Below are positions 57,335-64,000 of a stretch of DNA of 64,000 nt, piece by piece. The position numbers and the translations under genes were made by a program. The DNA is from Amycolatopsis keratiniphila subsp. keratiniphila (lineage in GTDB: Bacteria > Actinomycetota > Actinomycetes > Mycobacteriales > Pseudonocardiaceae). A model generated the notes under the pieces. That model was given only the letters and a program-made list of their open reading frames with translations, searched no databases and had not been told where the DNA came from. The DNA lies in the NCBI RefSeq assembly GCF_001620365.2, contig NZ_LQMT02000022.1, positions 120,716-184,715 on the forward strand. Direction: 5' to 3'. How positions within the stretch are numbered: the stretch's first letter is position 1; each line of letters begins with the position of its first letter.

Positions 57335-58186
57335 TCAGTAGATGTCCGCGATGGCGTTCCGGATCGAATTCGCCACGCCCGACTGACTCGCCGGGTCGTA
57401 GTGCCCGATCACGGCGCCGGAGGCCTCGTCGGTCTCGGTCCGGATCAGGTACCGGCCGTCTTCGGTGTCGAGCCAGCTCAACGGCGTCGACCGGAGCCGT
57501 TCGCCGCGGCGGCCGATCCCGCTCACGATGATGTATCCGCCGCCGAGCCGGGGCCCGGACAGCACCTTCTCCAAGACCTCGACGTCGCTCTCGTCGTTGC
57601 GCGGAGCCGGTGCTTCAGGCCGGGCGCGGACGACGCCGGTGAACTGGAGGTTGCCGAACGCGTCGGTCTCTTCCTCGTCGAACTCGGCTTCGGCCTGGCG
57701 GCGCGCGGCCATCGCGGAGACGGCCCGCTCCTCCTTCTGCACGAGCGTGCGGCGGCCGGTCGACGCGGGGCGCATCCGCGGCAGTACCCCGGAGAGGACC
57801 TCGACCAGCTCCTCGTCGTCGAAGAGCGCGAACTGCAGGAGGTCTTCGCCGTGGGCCTGCGTGATGCCGAGCGCCTGCCTGCCGTCGGTGAGGGCGAGGA
57901 CGGCGATGTCCTGGCCGATGCCGTCGATACCGTTGATCGAAACGGTGATCCGGTGGTTCCCGAGCAGCTCGAACGCGGTGCGGACGGCCGGGTTCAGCTC
58001 GCCGTTGATCGACAGGCGGCGCTGTTCGAGATCGGTGTAGACCTTCCGGACGATCGCGGCGTAGCGCTCCGGGTCGATCGAAGTGTTCTGGACGCGCAAC
58101 GGAAACAAGCGGGCGTCGACGCCAAGCGCCCGCCCGACCACCGTCGCCTCGACCGTCCCCAGCGCGAAATCGGCTCGCTCAGCCAT
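57335..58186 (-). CDS. EspG-family ESX secretion chaperone (cassette B)
   Basis: 283 residues. The EspG plan is clear: FALGTVEATVVGRALGVDAR at the start, VRTAFELLGNHRITVSINGI in the middle, and LGGGYIIVSGIGRRGERLRS plus LSWLDTEDGRYLI at the C-terminal strands. It leads cassette B, ending at the toxin, and binds the PPE-like protein. The start (ATG 58186) is followed upstream by AT-richer DNA (TTGTTAATGGCC) that probably holds the promoter. Confidence 0.85.
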   Translation of the reverse strand: MAERADFALGTVEATVVGRALGVDARLFPLRVQNTSIDPERYAAIVRKVYTDLEQRRLSINGELNPAVRTAFELLGNHRITVSINGIDGIGQDIAVLALTDGRQALGITQAHGEDLLQFALFDDEELVEVLSGVLPRMRPASTGRRTLVQKEERAVSAMAARRQAEAEFDEEETDAFGNLQFTGVVRARPEAPAPRNDESDVEVLEKVLSGPRLGGGYIIVSGIGRRGERLRSTPLSWLDTEDGRYLIRTETDEASGAVIGHYDPASQSGVANSIRNAIADIY

Positions 58187-58411
58187 GCTTCTGCGCTACT
58201 CCCTCACGGGGGCGGGCCCCGACTTTGTTAATGGCCAAAACAAACTAGCACAGCGCATGAACCTACGGAACCATACGTACACGGCTGAACACGATGGAAT
58301 GGATCACCGTGCCCGATCGGGCACTTTTCTTGCCCCTAAAGGAATAACGGCCGTTCACCGGCACGTTGCCTGCCGGCCTTCCGGCGGGTGTGGGCCGGCG
58401 TGGTCCGGAGT

Positions 58412-58465
58412 GTCGCGAAAGCCGCTTTCGCGACGTCTGATGTCCCGAAAGTGGCTTTCGCGACA
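58412..58465. repeat. Tandem pair of short palindromes
   Basis: GTCGCGAAAG-CCG-CTTTCGCGAC (58412-58434, perfect 10-base arms) is followed seven bases on by a near copy GTCCCGAAAG-TGG-CTTTCGCGAC (58442-58464, one mismatch). The two also pair with each other. This resembles REP/BIME-type intergenic elements. Confidence 0.75.
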
Positions 58466-58570
58466 TCCCCGGGGGCTCGTCACGACGCTCGCGACTGTCC
58501 ACAAGGGACTTCTTCGGACAGGTTCTGTCGGTGAAGGCCCCTCCCTAGGCTCAGCCGAAGAAGCTTGCCC

Positions 58571-58629
58571 AGGTACATGAAGGCCCCCTTCCTTGCGCCT
58601 AGGTACATGAAGGGGGCCTTCATGTACCT
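58571..58629. repeat. 20-bp hairpin with repeated internal arm
   Basis: AGGTACATGAAGGCCCCCTT (58571-58590) pairs perfectly with 58610-58629. The loop contains a second copy of AGGTACATGA, so an alternative 13-bp hairpin with a GGG loop forms at 58601-58629. Placed 33 bases after the LuxR stop, it may act as its terminator. Confidence 0.8.
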
Positions 58630-58661
58630 CAGGCGGAGAGCCAGCACCCTGGAGGCCGTAG

Positions 58662-61604
58662 CTACCGGCCGGCCGCCGCGGGGGCGTACGTCGTCATCCG
58701 GCGGGCCACGTCGGTCCGCGAACGGGCGCCGAGTTTCCGCAGGACCTTGGCCACGTGCTGTTCGACCGTACGCGGCGAAAGGAACAATCCGTCCGCGATC
58801 TCGCGATTCGTCCGTCCGTCGGAAAGCATGCGCGCGACCTCGAGTTCGCGGGGCGAAAGCTCCTGGCCGTAGCCACGCCGCCCGCGCTGCGAAGGCGCCC
58901 ACGCGCCGTGTTCCCGCAGCAGGTGGCGGCAGCGGCCGGCGTCCCTGGTCGCGCCGAGCCGCTCGTAGGCCTCCGCGGCCGCCGCGAGCTCCTCGATCGC
59001 CTTGCGGTCACCCGCGGTGAGACGGCCGGCGTCGAGCCGTCCGGCGGTCAGACGGCACAGCGCCGCCCGCTCGCTGGCCCCGATGGCCTGATAGGGCATC
59101 GGCAGGGCTTCGTAACCGGCCGCGGCTTCGTCGAAAACCGTTGCCGCGGCGGGATGTTTGCCGCGCGCGTCGAGCAGGATCGCCCGGCCGGCGAGCAGCG
59201 CGACCCGGGAGACCGGCGAATCCTTGCCGTCGACGCCGCGGGCGAACTCCTCGACCACGGCGTCCGCCTCCGACCAGCGCCCGGCCCGCGTGTAGGCCTC
59301 GGCCGCGGCGGGGACCAGCGCCGCCGCCCACACCCAGACACCCTTGCGCCGGGCCGCCGCGACGGCGTTGTCGGCCGCCGCGCACGCCCCGTCGACGTCG
59401 TCCGTCGCGAGGAGCACCCGGATCAGGACACCCGCCGCCGAAAGGACCACCGGGATGGGCCCGTGTTCCGGGGCGTGCACGCTCGCCGCGGCCAGATGTC
59501 GTTGCGCGGCGGCGAATTCCCCGCGCACGGCGGCCAGCCCACCGAGGACGAGCGAGCATTCCATGACGATCGGGCCCAGATCGGGATAGCCGTCGCGGAG
59601 CTGTTCGGTGGCCTCCGCGAGCCCGGACCAGTCGCCGCGCACCCAGTCGAGCCGGACCCTGGTGCCCTGCGCGAGGCCGGCGGCGTAGAGCGCGCCGGCG
59701 TCGGTCGCGCGGCGGATCCCTTCCGTGACCAGCTTTTCCGCCCTGGTCAGATGCCCGGCCCAGGACTGCGCGTCGGCGAGGTTGCACCACAGCCGGGCCA
59801 GCTGGACCCGTTCGGCCACCCCGCCACCCTGGTCGGCCAGTTCGGTGAACTCGGTCCAGGCCGAGCCGTCGCCGATATGCGCCTGGGTGGAGATCCGGTC
59901 GCCGAGCAGCGCGAGCCGCAGTTCCGGGTCTTCGATCCGGTCGAAGACCTCGCGGGCCCGGTCCATCCAGACCTCGTGCCAGGAAAGCGGGGTCAGCCCG
60001 TCGATCGGCTGGGCGAGCAGGTTGATCCCGCGCGCGGCCAGCTCCGGCTCGTCGACCAGCTCGGTGATCGCCTTCTCCACCTCGACCCGGCCGCGGCCGA
60101 GCCGTCCGATCGTGCGGACCAGCAGCATCCCGAGGCTGAGCCGGATCGTCCCGCGCACGCTCGGGCGCAGGTCGGTGAGGTCTTCGAGGATCCGCTCCAG
60201 TGTCTCGATGACGTCCGGGCGGAACCCGCGCAGCGCGACCTGGCTGAGCTTCGTGGCCAGCCGGGCGATGTCGTCCTCACCGAGCCCGGCCTCGGCCAGC
60301 ACGGACTGGAGGAGGTCGATGGCGCGCGAGGTGTCGCCGTGGGCGATGGCCTCGTCGGCGGCTGCTTCGGCGTAGTGGCGCCATTGCCCGGTTCGTCCCG
60401 CCGCGCGCGAATGGTTCGCCAGGAGGGTCAGCGGCGGGGCGGGCTGCTCGGCGAGCACCTTGATGGCGCGCGAATGCAGCAGAGTCCGCTCCGGACCGCT
60501 GATCGTGTCGTAGACGGCCTTGCGGGCCAAGGGATGACGGAAGCCGTAGCGGTCGCCGCCGAGTTCGCCGAGCACTCCGCCATCCAAAGTGGACAAGAGG
60601 GCGGTGCGGAGGGCGTCGCCGTCGAGGCAGGCGAGCTCGCCGATCACCGCCGGTTCGGAGGGGACGGCGAGCACCGCCGCCGCGCGGGCGAGCCGGATGG
60701 CGGGTTCGGGCAGCGCGTCGAGCCGTTCGGTGATGGCCTCACGCAGGGAGATCGGGACTTCGAGGCTTTCCAGCAGGCGGTCGCCCAGCACTTCGCCGAT
60801 CGGCAGCCGCCCCGCCGCGTCCCGCAGCGCCCGCAGGGTCTCCTCGACCACGAACGGGATCCCGGCGGTGCTTTCGTGCAGCTTCGCGGTGAACTGCGCG
60901 GAAACCCTCGGCAGGTCCAGCAGTTCCTCCGCGAGCTTCCCGACGGCGTCGAGGTCGAGCGGGCCCAGCGTCACGCGGGCGGTCTGGACGTTCGGCGGGG
61001 TCCGGAACGGGATGACGGCACCGTGCCCGGAGGGCGAACCGGTCCGGTAGGCCGCGACGACGGCCAGCTCGGCGGGCATCGCGGCGGCGAGGAAACGCAA
61101 GAGGTCACGGGTGCCTTCGTCGGCCCACTGGAGGTCGTCGATCAGGACGAGGGTGGGCCCGCAAGCGATCAGGAGTTCGCGGACGGCGCGGAACTGACGG
61201 TGACGTTCGGCGCACGGGTCGGCGAGCGGTTCCGGTTGGGGCGGAAGGCTTTCGGCCAGTTCGGGCAGCAAGGGTCTCAGCACCCCGGCGACCGGGCTGA
61301 GCGGCCCGAGCGGCCGGTCGCCCGCCGAGCGCAGCGCTTCGAGCACCGGCCCGAACGGGAACGGCTCGCGCATCGGCTGGCAGACGCCCGAAAGCACCCG
61401 GGCGGACGCGAACTCGCGACGTCCGGCCAGCTCTTCGAGCAGCCTGCTGCGGCCCATCCCGGGTTCGCCTTCGATCAGCACGGCGGCGGGACGGCGCAGC
61501 AGGATCTTCACGATCGCCGAGACCTCGACGTCGCGGCCCACTAATGCCGTCGATCCGGCGCGGACCGAAACCGAGGTCGGGCGAGGGGTGGCAAGCCACA
61601 TCAT
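58662..61604 (-). CDS. Large LuxR-family ATPase regulator (LAL type)
   Basis: 980 residues, ATG 61604 with GAGGAG close upstream (61601 possible). An N-terminal AAA/STAND domain has a Walker A variant GEPGMGRS (46-53) in which the lysine is Arg52, Walker B LVLIDDLQWAD, and sensor-like motifs. A long helical (TPR-like) middle from ~330 to ~900 is followed by a C-terminal LuxR HTH LSPRELEVARMLSDGRTNRE with SPRTVEQHVAKVLRKLG. Such regulators often control secondary metabolism; none is adjacent. The S1 protease diverges upstream and is a possible target. Confidence 0.9.
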   Translation of the reverse strand: MMWLATPRPTSVSVRAGSTALVGRDVEVSAIVKILLRRPAAVLIEGEPGMGRSRLLEELAGRREFASARVLSGVCQPMREPFPFGPVLEALRSAGDRPLGPLSPVAGVLRPLLPELAESLPPQPEPLADPCAERHRQFRAVRELLIACGPTLVLIDDLQWADEGTRDLLRFLAAAMPAELAVVAAYRTGSPSGHGAVIPFRTPPNVQTARVTLGPLDLDAVGKLAEELLDLPRVSAQFTAKLHESTAGIPFVVEETLRALRDAAGRLPIGEVLGDRLLESLEVPISLREAITERLDALPEPAIRLARAAAVLAVPSEPAVIGELACLDGDALRTALLSTLDGGVLGELGGDRYGFRHPLARKAVYDTISGPERTLLHSRAIKVLAEQPAPPLTLLANHSRAAGRTGQWRHYAEAAADEAIAHGDTSRAIDLLQSVLAEAGLGEDDIARLATKLSQVALRGFRPDVIETLERILEDLTDLRPSVRGTIRLSLGMLLVRTIGRLGRGRVEVEKAITELVDEPELAARGINLLAQPIDGLTPLSWHEVWMDRAREVFDRIEDPELRLALLGDRISTQAHIGDGSAWTEFTELADQGGGVAERVQLARLWCNLADAQSWAGHLTRAEKLVTEGIRRATDAGALYAAGLAQGTRVRLDWVRGDWSGLAEATEQLRDGYPDLGPIVMECSLVLGGLAAVRGEFAAAQRHLAAASVHAPEHGPIPVVLSAAGVLIRVLLATDDVDGACAAADNAVAAARRKGVWVWAAALVPAAAEAYTRAGRWSEADAVVEEFARGVDGKDSPVSRVALLAGRAILLDARGKHPAAATVFDEAAAGYEALPMPYQAIGASERAALCRLTAGRLDAGRLTAGDRKAIEELAAAAEAYERLGATRDAGRCRHLLREHGAWAPSQRGRRGYGQELSPRELEVARMLSDGRTNREIADGLFLSPRTVEQHVAKVLRKLGARSRTDVARRMTTYAPAAAGR

Positions 61605-62073
61605 GCGCTCCTCGGTGTGGAGTTCCCGCTGAGCCCGACACGATCTTGTGCGTTGTCCTGCGGAGCCTAAGCACTGCCTACCGGGTCGTAAACCACCCAA
61701 CACGGACACCCCGGGCACCCCCTGAGGCCGTTCGAGGACGCAGCGTCACCGGTTGGCTGACGGATCGTCGGTTGGAAAATCACCAGGCACCCGAAACATC
61801 GGCCACAAACCCGATTCGGCGATTCATCCCACGTTCAGGGGGTGGAAACGACTACGCAAGGTATTCGCTCGAAACCCTACTTACGGACGTGTCCGTCCGG
61901 GTGCCTGCTCTAAGTGGCCGCCCGTGGAGCAGGGGATTCGGGTCCCGAAGAATGGGTATACCTATCCCGCGCCGACCCGGATTGCGGCCTTCGTCGGAGT
62001 CCACAACCCTCACCCGTCAGGGGAGGGCTATCGCATGGCGAACCGGAGCCGTGCGTGATGACGAGGGAGAAGC
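61605..62073. other. 469-base divergent regulatory region
   Basis: Between the LuxR-type regulator (minus) and the S1 protease (plus). Open frames here lack ribosome sites and look non-coding. A GGGTATACCTATCCC stretch at 61954-61968 could be a weak dyad. The region is long enough to hold separate promoters for both genes. Nothing else identifiable. Confidence 0.5.
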
Positions 62074-63168
62074 ATGAAGATCACGAAGCTCCTCGGTGTG
62101 GCCGCCACGGCAGCATTGGCCACCGGCGCGCTCGTCACGGGTACCCCCGCGGCAGCGACCTCGAACACTCTGCTCAACGCCGAGATGGTCCCCGCCCTGC
62201 AACGGGACCTCGGCCTGACCGCCGATCAGGCGCTCGCCCGGATCCAGAGCGAGACCGCCGCCGGCACGCTCGAACAGGCACTCGCCTCCGCGCTCGGCGG
62301 CAGCTTCGGCGGCGCGAGCTACAACGAGGCCACCGGCAAGCTCCGCGTCGGCGTCACGGACGCGGCGAAACTCGGCCAGGTCCTCGCCAGTGGCGCGGAA
62401 GCCGAACTGGTCCGCTTCTCGGCCGCCCAGCTCGATTCCACTGTGGACAGACTGAACGCGAGTGAGCGCGCGGCGGACGGCGCGATCACCGGCTGGGGTG
62501 TGGACACCAAGACCAACCGGGTGACGGTGAACGTCCTGCCGGGCAAGAGCGGCGTCGTCGACTCGTACCTGGAGAAGGCCAAGGTGGACAAGGCCGCCGT
62601 CGCGGTGGTCGAGACCACTTCGGTGCCGACCCTGAAGTACGACGTCCGCGGTGGTGACGCCTACTACATCAACAGCTCTTCGCGGTGCTCGATCGGTTTC
62701 TCGGTCAACGGTGGCTTCCTCACCGCCGGGCACTGCGGCCCGGGCACGGTGACCGGCTCCAACCGGGTCGCGATGGGCTCGTTCGCCCGGGTCAGCTTCC
62801 CGACCAACGACTACGGACACGTCCGGGTGAACAGCAACTGGGTGCCGCGCGGCATCATCAACAACGGCACCCGGGTGAGCGGCTCGACCGTGGCCGCCAC
62901 CGGCGCTTCGGTCTGCAAGTCGGGTTCGACCACCGGCTGGACCTGCGGCACCGTCGGCGCCAAGAACCAGACCGTCCGCTACGCCGAAGGCACGGTCTAC
63001 GGCATGACCGCCACCAACGTCCGCTCGCAGGCGGGCGACTCGGGCGGCTCGTTCATCGCCGGCAACCAGGCGCAGGGCATGCTCTCCGGCGGCAACAGCT
63101 CGGTGACCTACTTCTTCCCGGTGCGGCCGGCGTTGTCCGCGACCGGGACCTCGCTGGTCCTCGGCTGA
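62074..63168 (+). CDS. Secreted alpha-lytic/streptogrisin-type serine protease
   Basis: 364 residues. Signal peptide to ~29 (AATAALATGALVTGTPAAA), pro-region to ~185 with the alpha-lytic protease prodomain features (NEATGKLRVGVTD, VTVNVLPGKSGVV), and an S1E catalytic domain: FLTAGHC (His), TNDYGHV (Asp), AGDSGGS (Ser). Paired cysteines fit disulfides as in streptogrisins. A strong GAGGGAGAAGC ribosome site precedes ATG 62074. Made as a zymogen, self-processed outside the cell. A good terminator follows. Confidence 0.94.
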   Translation: MKITKLLGVAATAALATGALVTGTPAAATSNTLLNAEMVPALQRDLGLTADQALARIQSETAAGTLEQALASALGGSFGGASYNEATGKLRVGVTDAAKLGQVLASGAEAELVRFSAAQLDSTVDRLNASERAADGAITGWGVDTKTNRVTVNVLPGKSGVVDSYLEKAKVDKAAVAVVETTSVPTLKYDVRGGDAYYINSSSRCSIGFSVNGGFLTAGHCGPGTVTGSNRVAMGSFARVSFPTNDYGHVRVNSNWVPRGIINNGTRVSGSTVAATGASVCKSGSTTGWTCGTVGAKNQTVRYAEGTVYGMTATNVRSQAGDSGGSFIAGNQAQGMLSGGNSSVTYFFPVRPALSATGTSLVLG

Positions 63169-63175
63169 ACACAGG

Positions 63176-63222
63176 ACGAAGGGCGGACCGAGTGCCTCCA
63201 GCGCACTCGGGCCGCCCTTCGT
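63176..63222 (+). terminator. Terminator of the S1 protease gene
   Basis: Arms of 20 bases with one bulge (ACGAAGGGCGG...CCGAGTGC and complement) and a short loop, followed by TTTTCG. Begins seven bases after the stop. It lies between convergent genes and may also serve the ssgA-like gene. Confidence 0.82.
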
Positions 63223-63243
63223 TTTCGTGCCGCGGGAAAGTTT

Positions 63244-63654
63244 TCAGACGTTGCTGATCTCCTCGATCAGCGCTTCGACGTCGAAGTGCTCGCTCTCGGA
63301 CCCGAGCGGGACCAGGTCGTAGGTGGACTCGAGGAACGTCTCGACGTCCTCGCGCTCCAGCTCGAACGACGCATAACCGTCGGGTGACTCGATTTCGAGC
63401 GTCAGCATCGCCTCGTCCTCGGAGAGGTCGGGGCGGACGCGGACGTCGCCGAGCCCGGCGGGGTCGGTGAGGCCGGTGACGAGCAGCTCACGCGCGAAGG
63501 TCCACTCGACCCACCGGCCGCGCTCGGTCCGGAACGACACGGTGACCGCGAAGGGTTCGCCGGCGTGGAAGGACAGGCGGGAGAGAACGGGCGTGCTGCT
63601 GTTGTTCAGCAGAACGAACTGGCTCTGGTGAATTGCGTCGGTGTGCACGGCCAC
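63244..63654 (-). CDS. SsgA-family sporulation/cell-division regulator
   Basis: 136 residues. The SALP pattern is clear: a beta-barrel-like start (QFVLLNNSSTPVLSRLSFHA), EWTFARELLVTGL, and VRVRPDL with a C-terminal helix (DVETFLESTYDLVPLG). In Streptomyces SsgA/SsgB place FtsZ at sporulation septa. Presence here supports a filamentous, probably sporulating, actinomycete. The ATG start at 63654 has GAGTGG upstream. Which SALP (A or B) is not decided. Confidence 0.92.
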   Translation of the reverse strand: MAVHTDAIHQSQFVLLNNSSTPVLSRLSFHAGEPFAVTVSFRTERGRWVEWTFARELLVTGLTDPAGLGDVRVRPDLSEDEAMLTLEIESPDGYASFELEREDVETFLESTYDLVPLGSESEHFDVEALIEEISNV

Positions 63655-63854
63655 TCCTCAGTGCTCTCGTGGTTCGCGCGGCGCGAACTTTTCGTCTCGG
63701 GGAGGAGATGGCCGGGCACGGGCCGGATGACGCGACTGTCGCGACGTTCACGCTATCGGCTGCATATGTCCATAGTGGTGTAACGCCGGGCACAGACCCC
63801 TTGCGTCCGGACCGATACCCGTGGTGACGAGGTCAGGGAGTCCTTTTTGGACCC

Positions 63855-64000
63855 TCAAGGCTCCAGCGGCAGGGACAGCCCGGTCTTGACCCGGTCCATC
63901 GCCACCGACGTCGTGAAGTGCCGCACGTTCGGGTTGTCGAAGAACATCCGCCGCGTGAACGTCTCGAAATCCGCCATGTCCCGGCAGGTCACCACGAGCA
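63855..64000 (-). CDS. Lrp/AsnC-family regulator, C-terminal fragment (runs off the window)
   Basis: The last 47 codons of a minus-strand gene, read through the right edge. The residues LVVTCRDMADFETFTRRMFF ... NPNVRHFTTSVAMDRVKTG match the end of the RAM/Lrp ligand-binding domain. The DNA-binding part lies outside. Too short to say which amino acid it senses. Confidence 0.78.
   Translation of the reverse strand, partial: LVVTCRDMADFETFTRRMFFDNPNVRHFTTSVAMDRVKTGLSLPLEP

Larger units (their letters stand above)
58187..58661. other. 475-base intergenic region with clustered hairpins
   Basis: No credible gene. The first ~75 bases are AT-richer and probably carry the cassette B promoter on the minus strand. 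Two hairpin groups follow (58412-58465 and 58571-58629). The region lies upstream of cassette B and downstream of the LuxR-type gene on the same strand, so the second group probably terminates the LuxR gene. Confidence 0.6.

Noticed and set aside
61753..62058. Small plus-strand open frame between the LuxR-type regulator and the S1 protease
   Set aside because: No ribosome site, no recognisable domain, and it occupies the divergent promoter region.

Overview
The window is high-GC, gene-dense actinobacterial chromosome, most consistent with a mycolate-type or arabinogalactan-bearing mycelial actinomycete of the Pseudonocardiaceae (Amycolatopsis-like). Three things point there. It carries the mycobacterial arabinogalactan gene set (glf, glfT1, glfT2, dprE1, dprE2, ubiA, wzm/wzt). 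It carries markers of sporulating filamentous actinomycetes (an SsgA-family protein). It also has ESX (type VII) secretion cassettes of the EspG/PE/PPE kind. No rRNA, transposase, integrase or CRISPR array was seen; one tRNA-Ser(UGA) is present. The species is inferred, not proven.

Layout: 1-12.8 kb is a galactan/arabinan locus. It holds a large membrane GT-C-like protein, glf, a PAP2 phosphatase, the UbiA-type phosphoribosyltransferase, an AftB-like GT-C, a dprE1-dprE2 operon carrying two extra uncharacterised PH-like proteins, and gtrA-glfT2. 12.9-17.7 kb has an acyl-CoA dehydrogenase with an iron-box-like promoter and ESX substrate cassette A (EspG, PE-like, DUF3558 lipoprotein, PPE-like). 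17.7-20.4 kb is glfT1-wzt-wzm, the galactan export operon.

20.5-28.6 kb is the highlight: a complete pseudaminic-acid pathway (PseB, C, H, G, I, F) with a sialyltransferase-like (GT29-type) protein, a coiled-coil protein and a second AftB-like GT-C. It sits between wzm and bpa, genes whose M. tuberculosis counterparts lie in one compact block. This suggests a nonulosonic-acid decoration linked to cell-wall glycan assembly. 29.9-32.8 kb returns to the mycobacterial order with bpa (proteasome activator), a lysine-less aminotransferase-like protein and a quinone oxidoreductase.

32.9-49.1 kb is a mixed region: secreted peptidases, a MarR regulator, an ECF sigma factor with its DGPF/YCII partner, a ricin-domain metalloprotease, tRNA-Ser, small conserved proteins, a degenerate Ldh-family protein, SDR, LysR, MFS and a GGDEF protein. 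49.1-58.2 kb is ESX cassette B, ending in a 1651-residue WXG/RHS polymorphic toxin with no visible adjacent immunity gene. 58.7-64 kb holds a giant LuxR-type ATPase regulator, an alpha-lytic-type serine protease, an SsgA-family protein and the end of an Lrp/AsnC regulator.

Intergenic DNA carries a striking set of long near-perfect palindromes. One, at 12.8 and 29.8 kb, is the same sequence in opposite orientations. A separate 160-bp cassette at 41.75-41.93 kb has 21-bp repeats flanked by a 16-bp duplication and appears to have split two formerly overlapping convergent genes.
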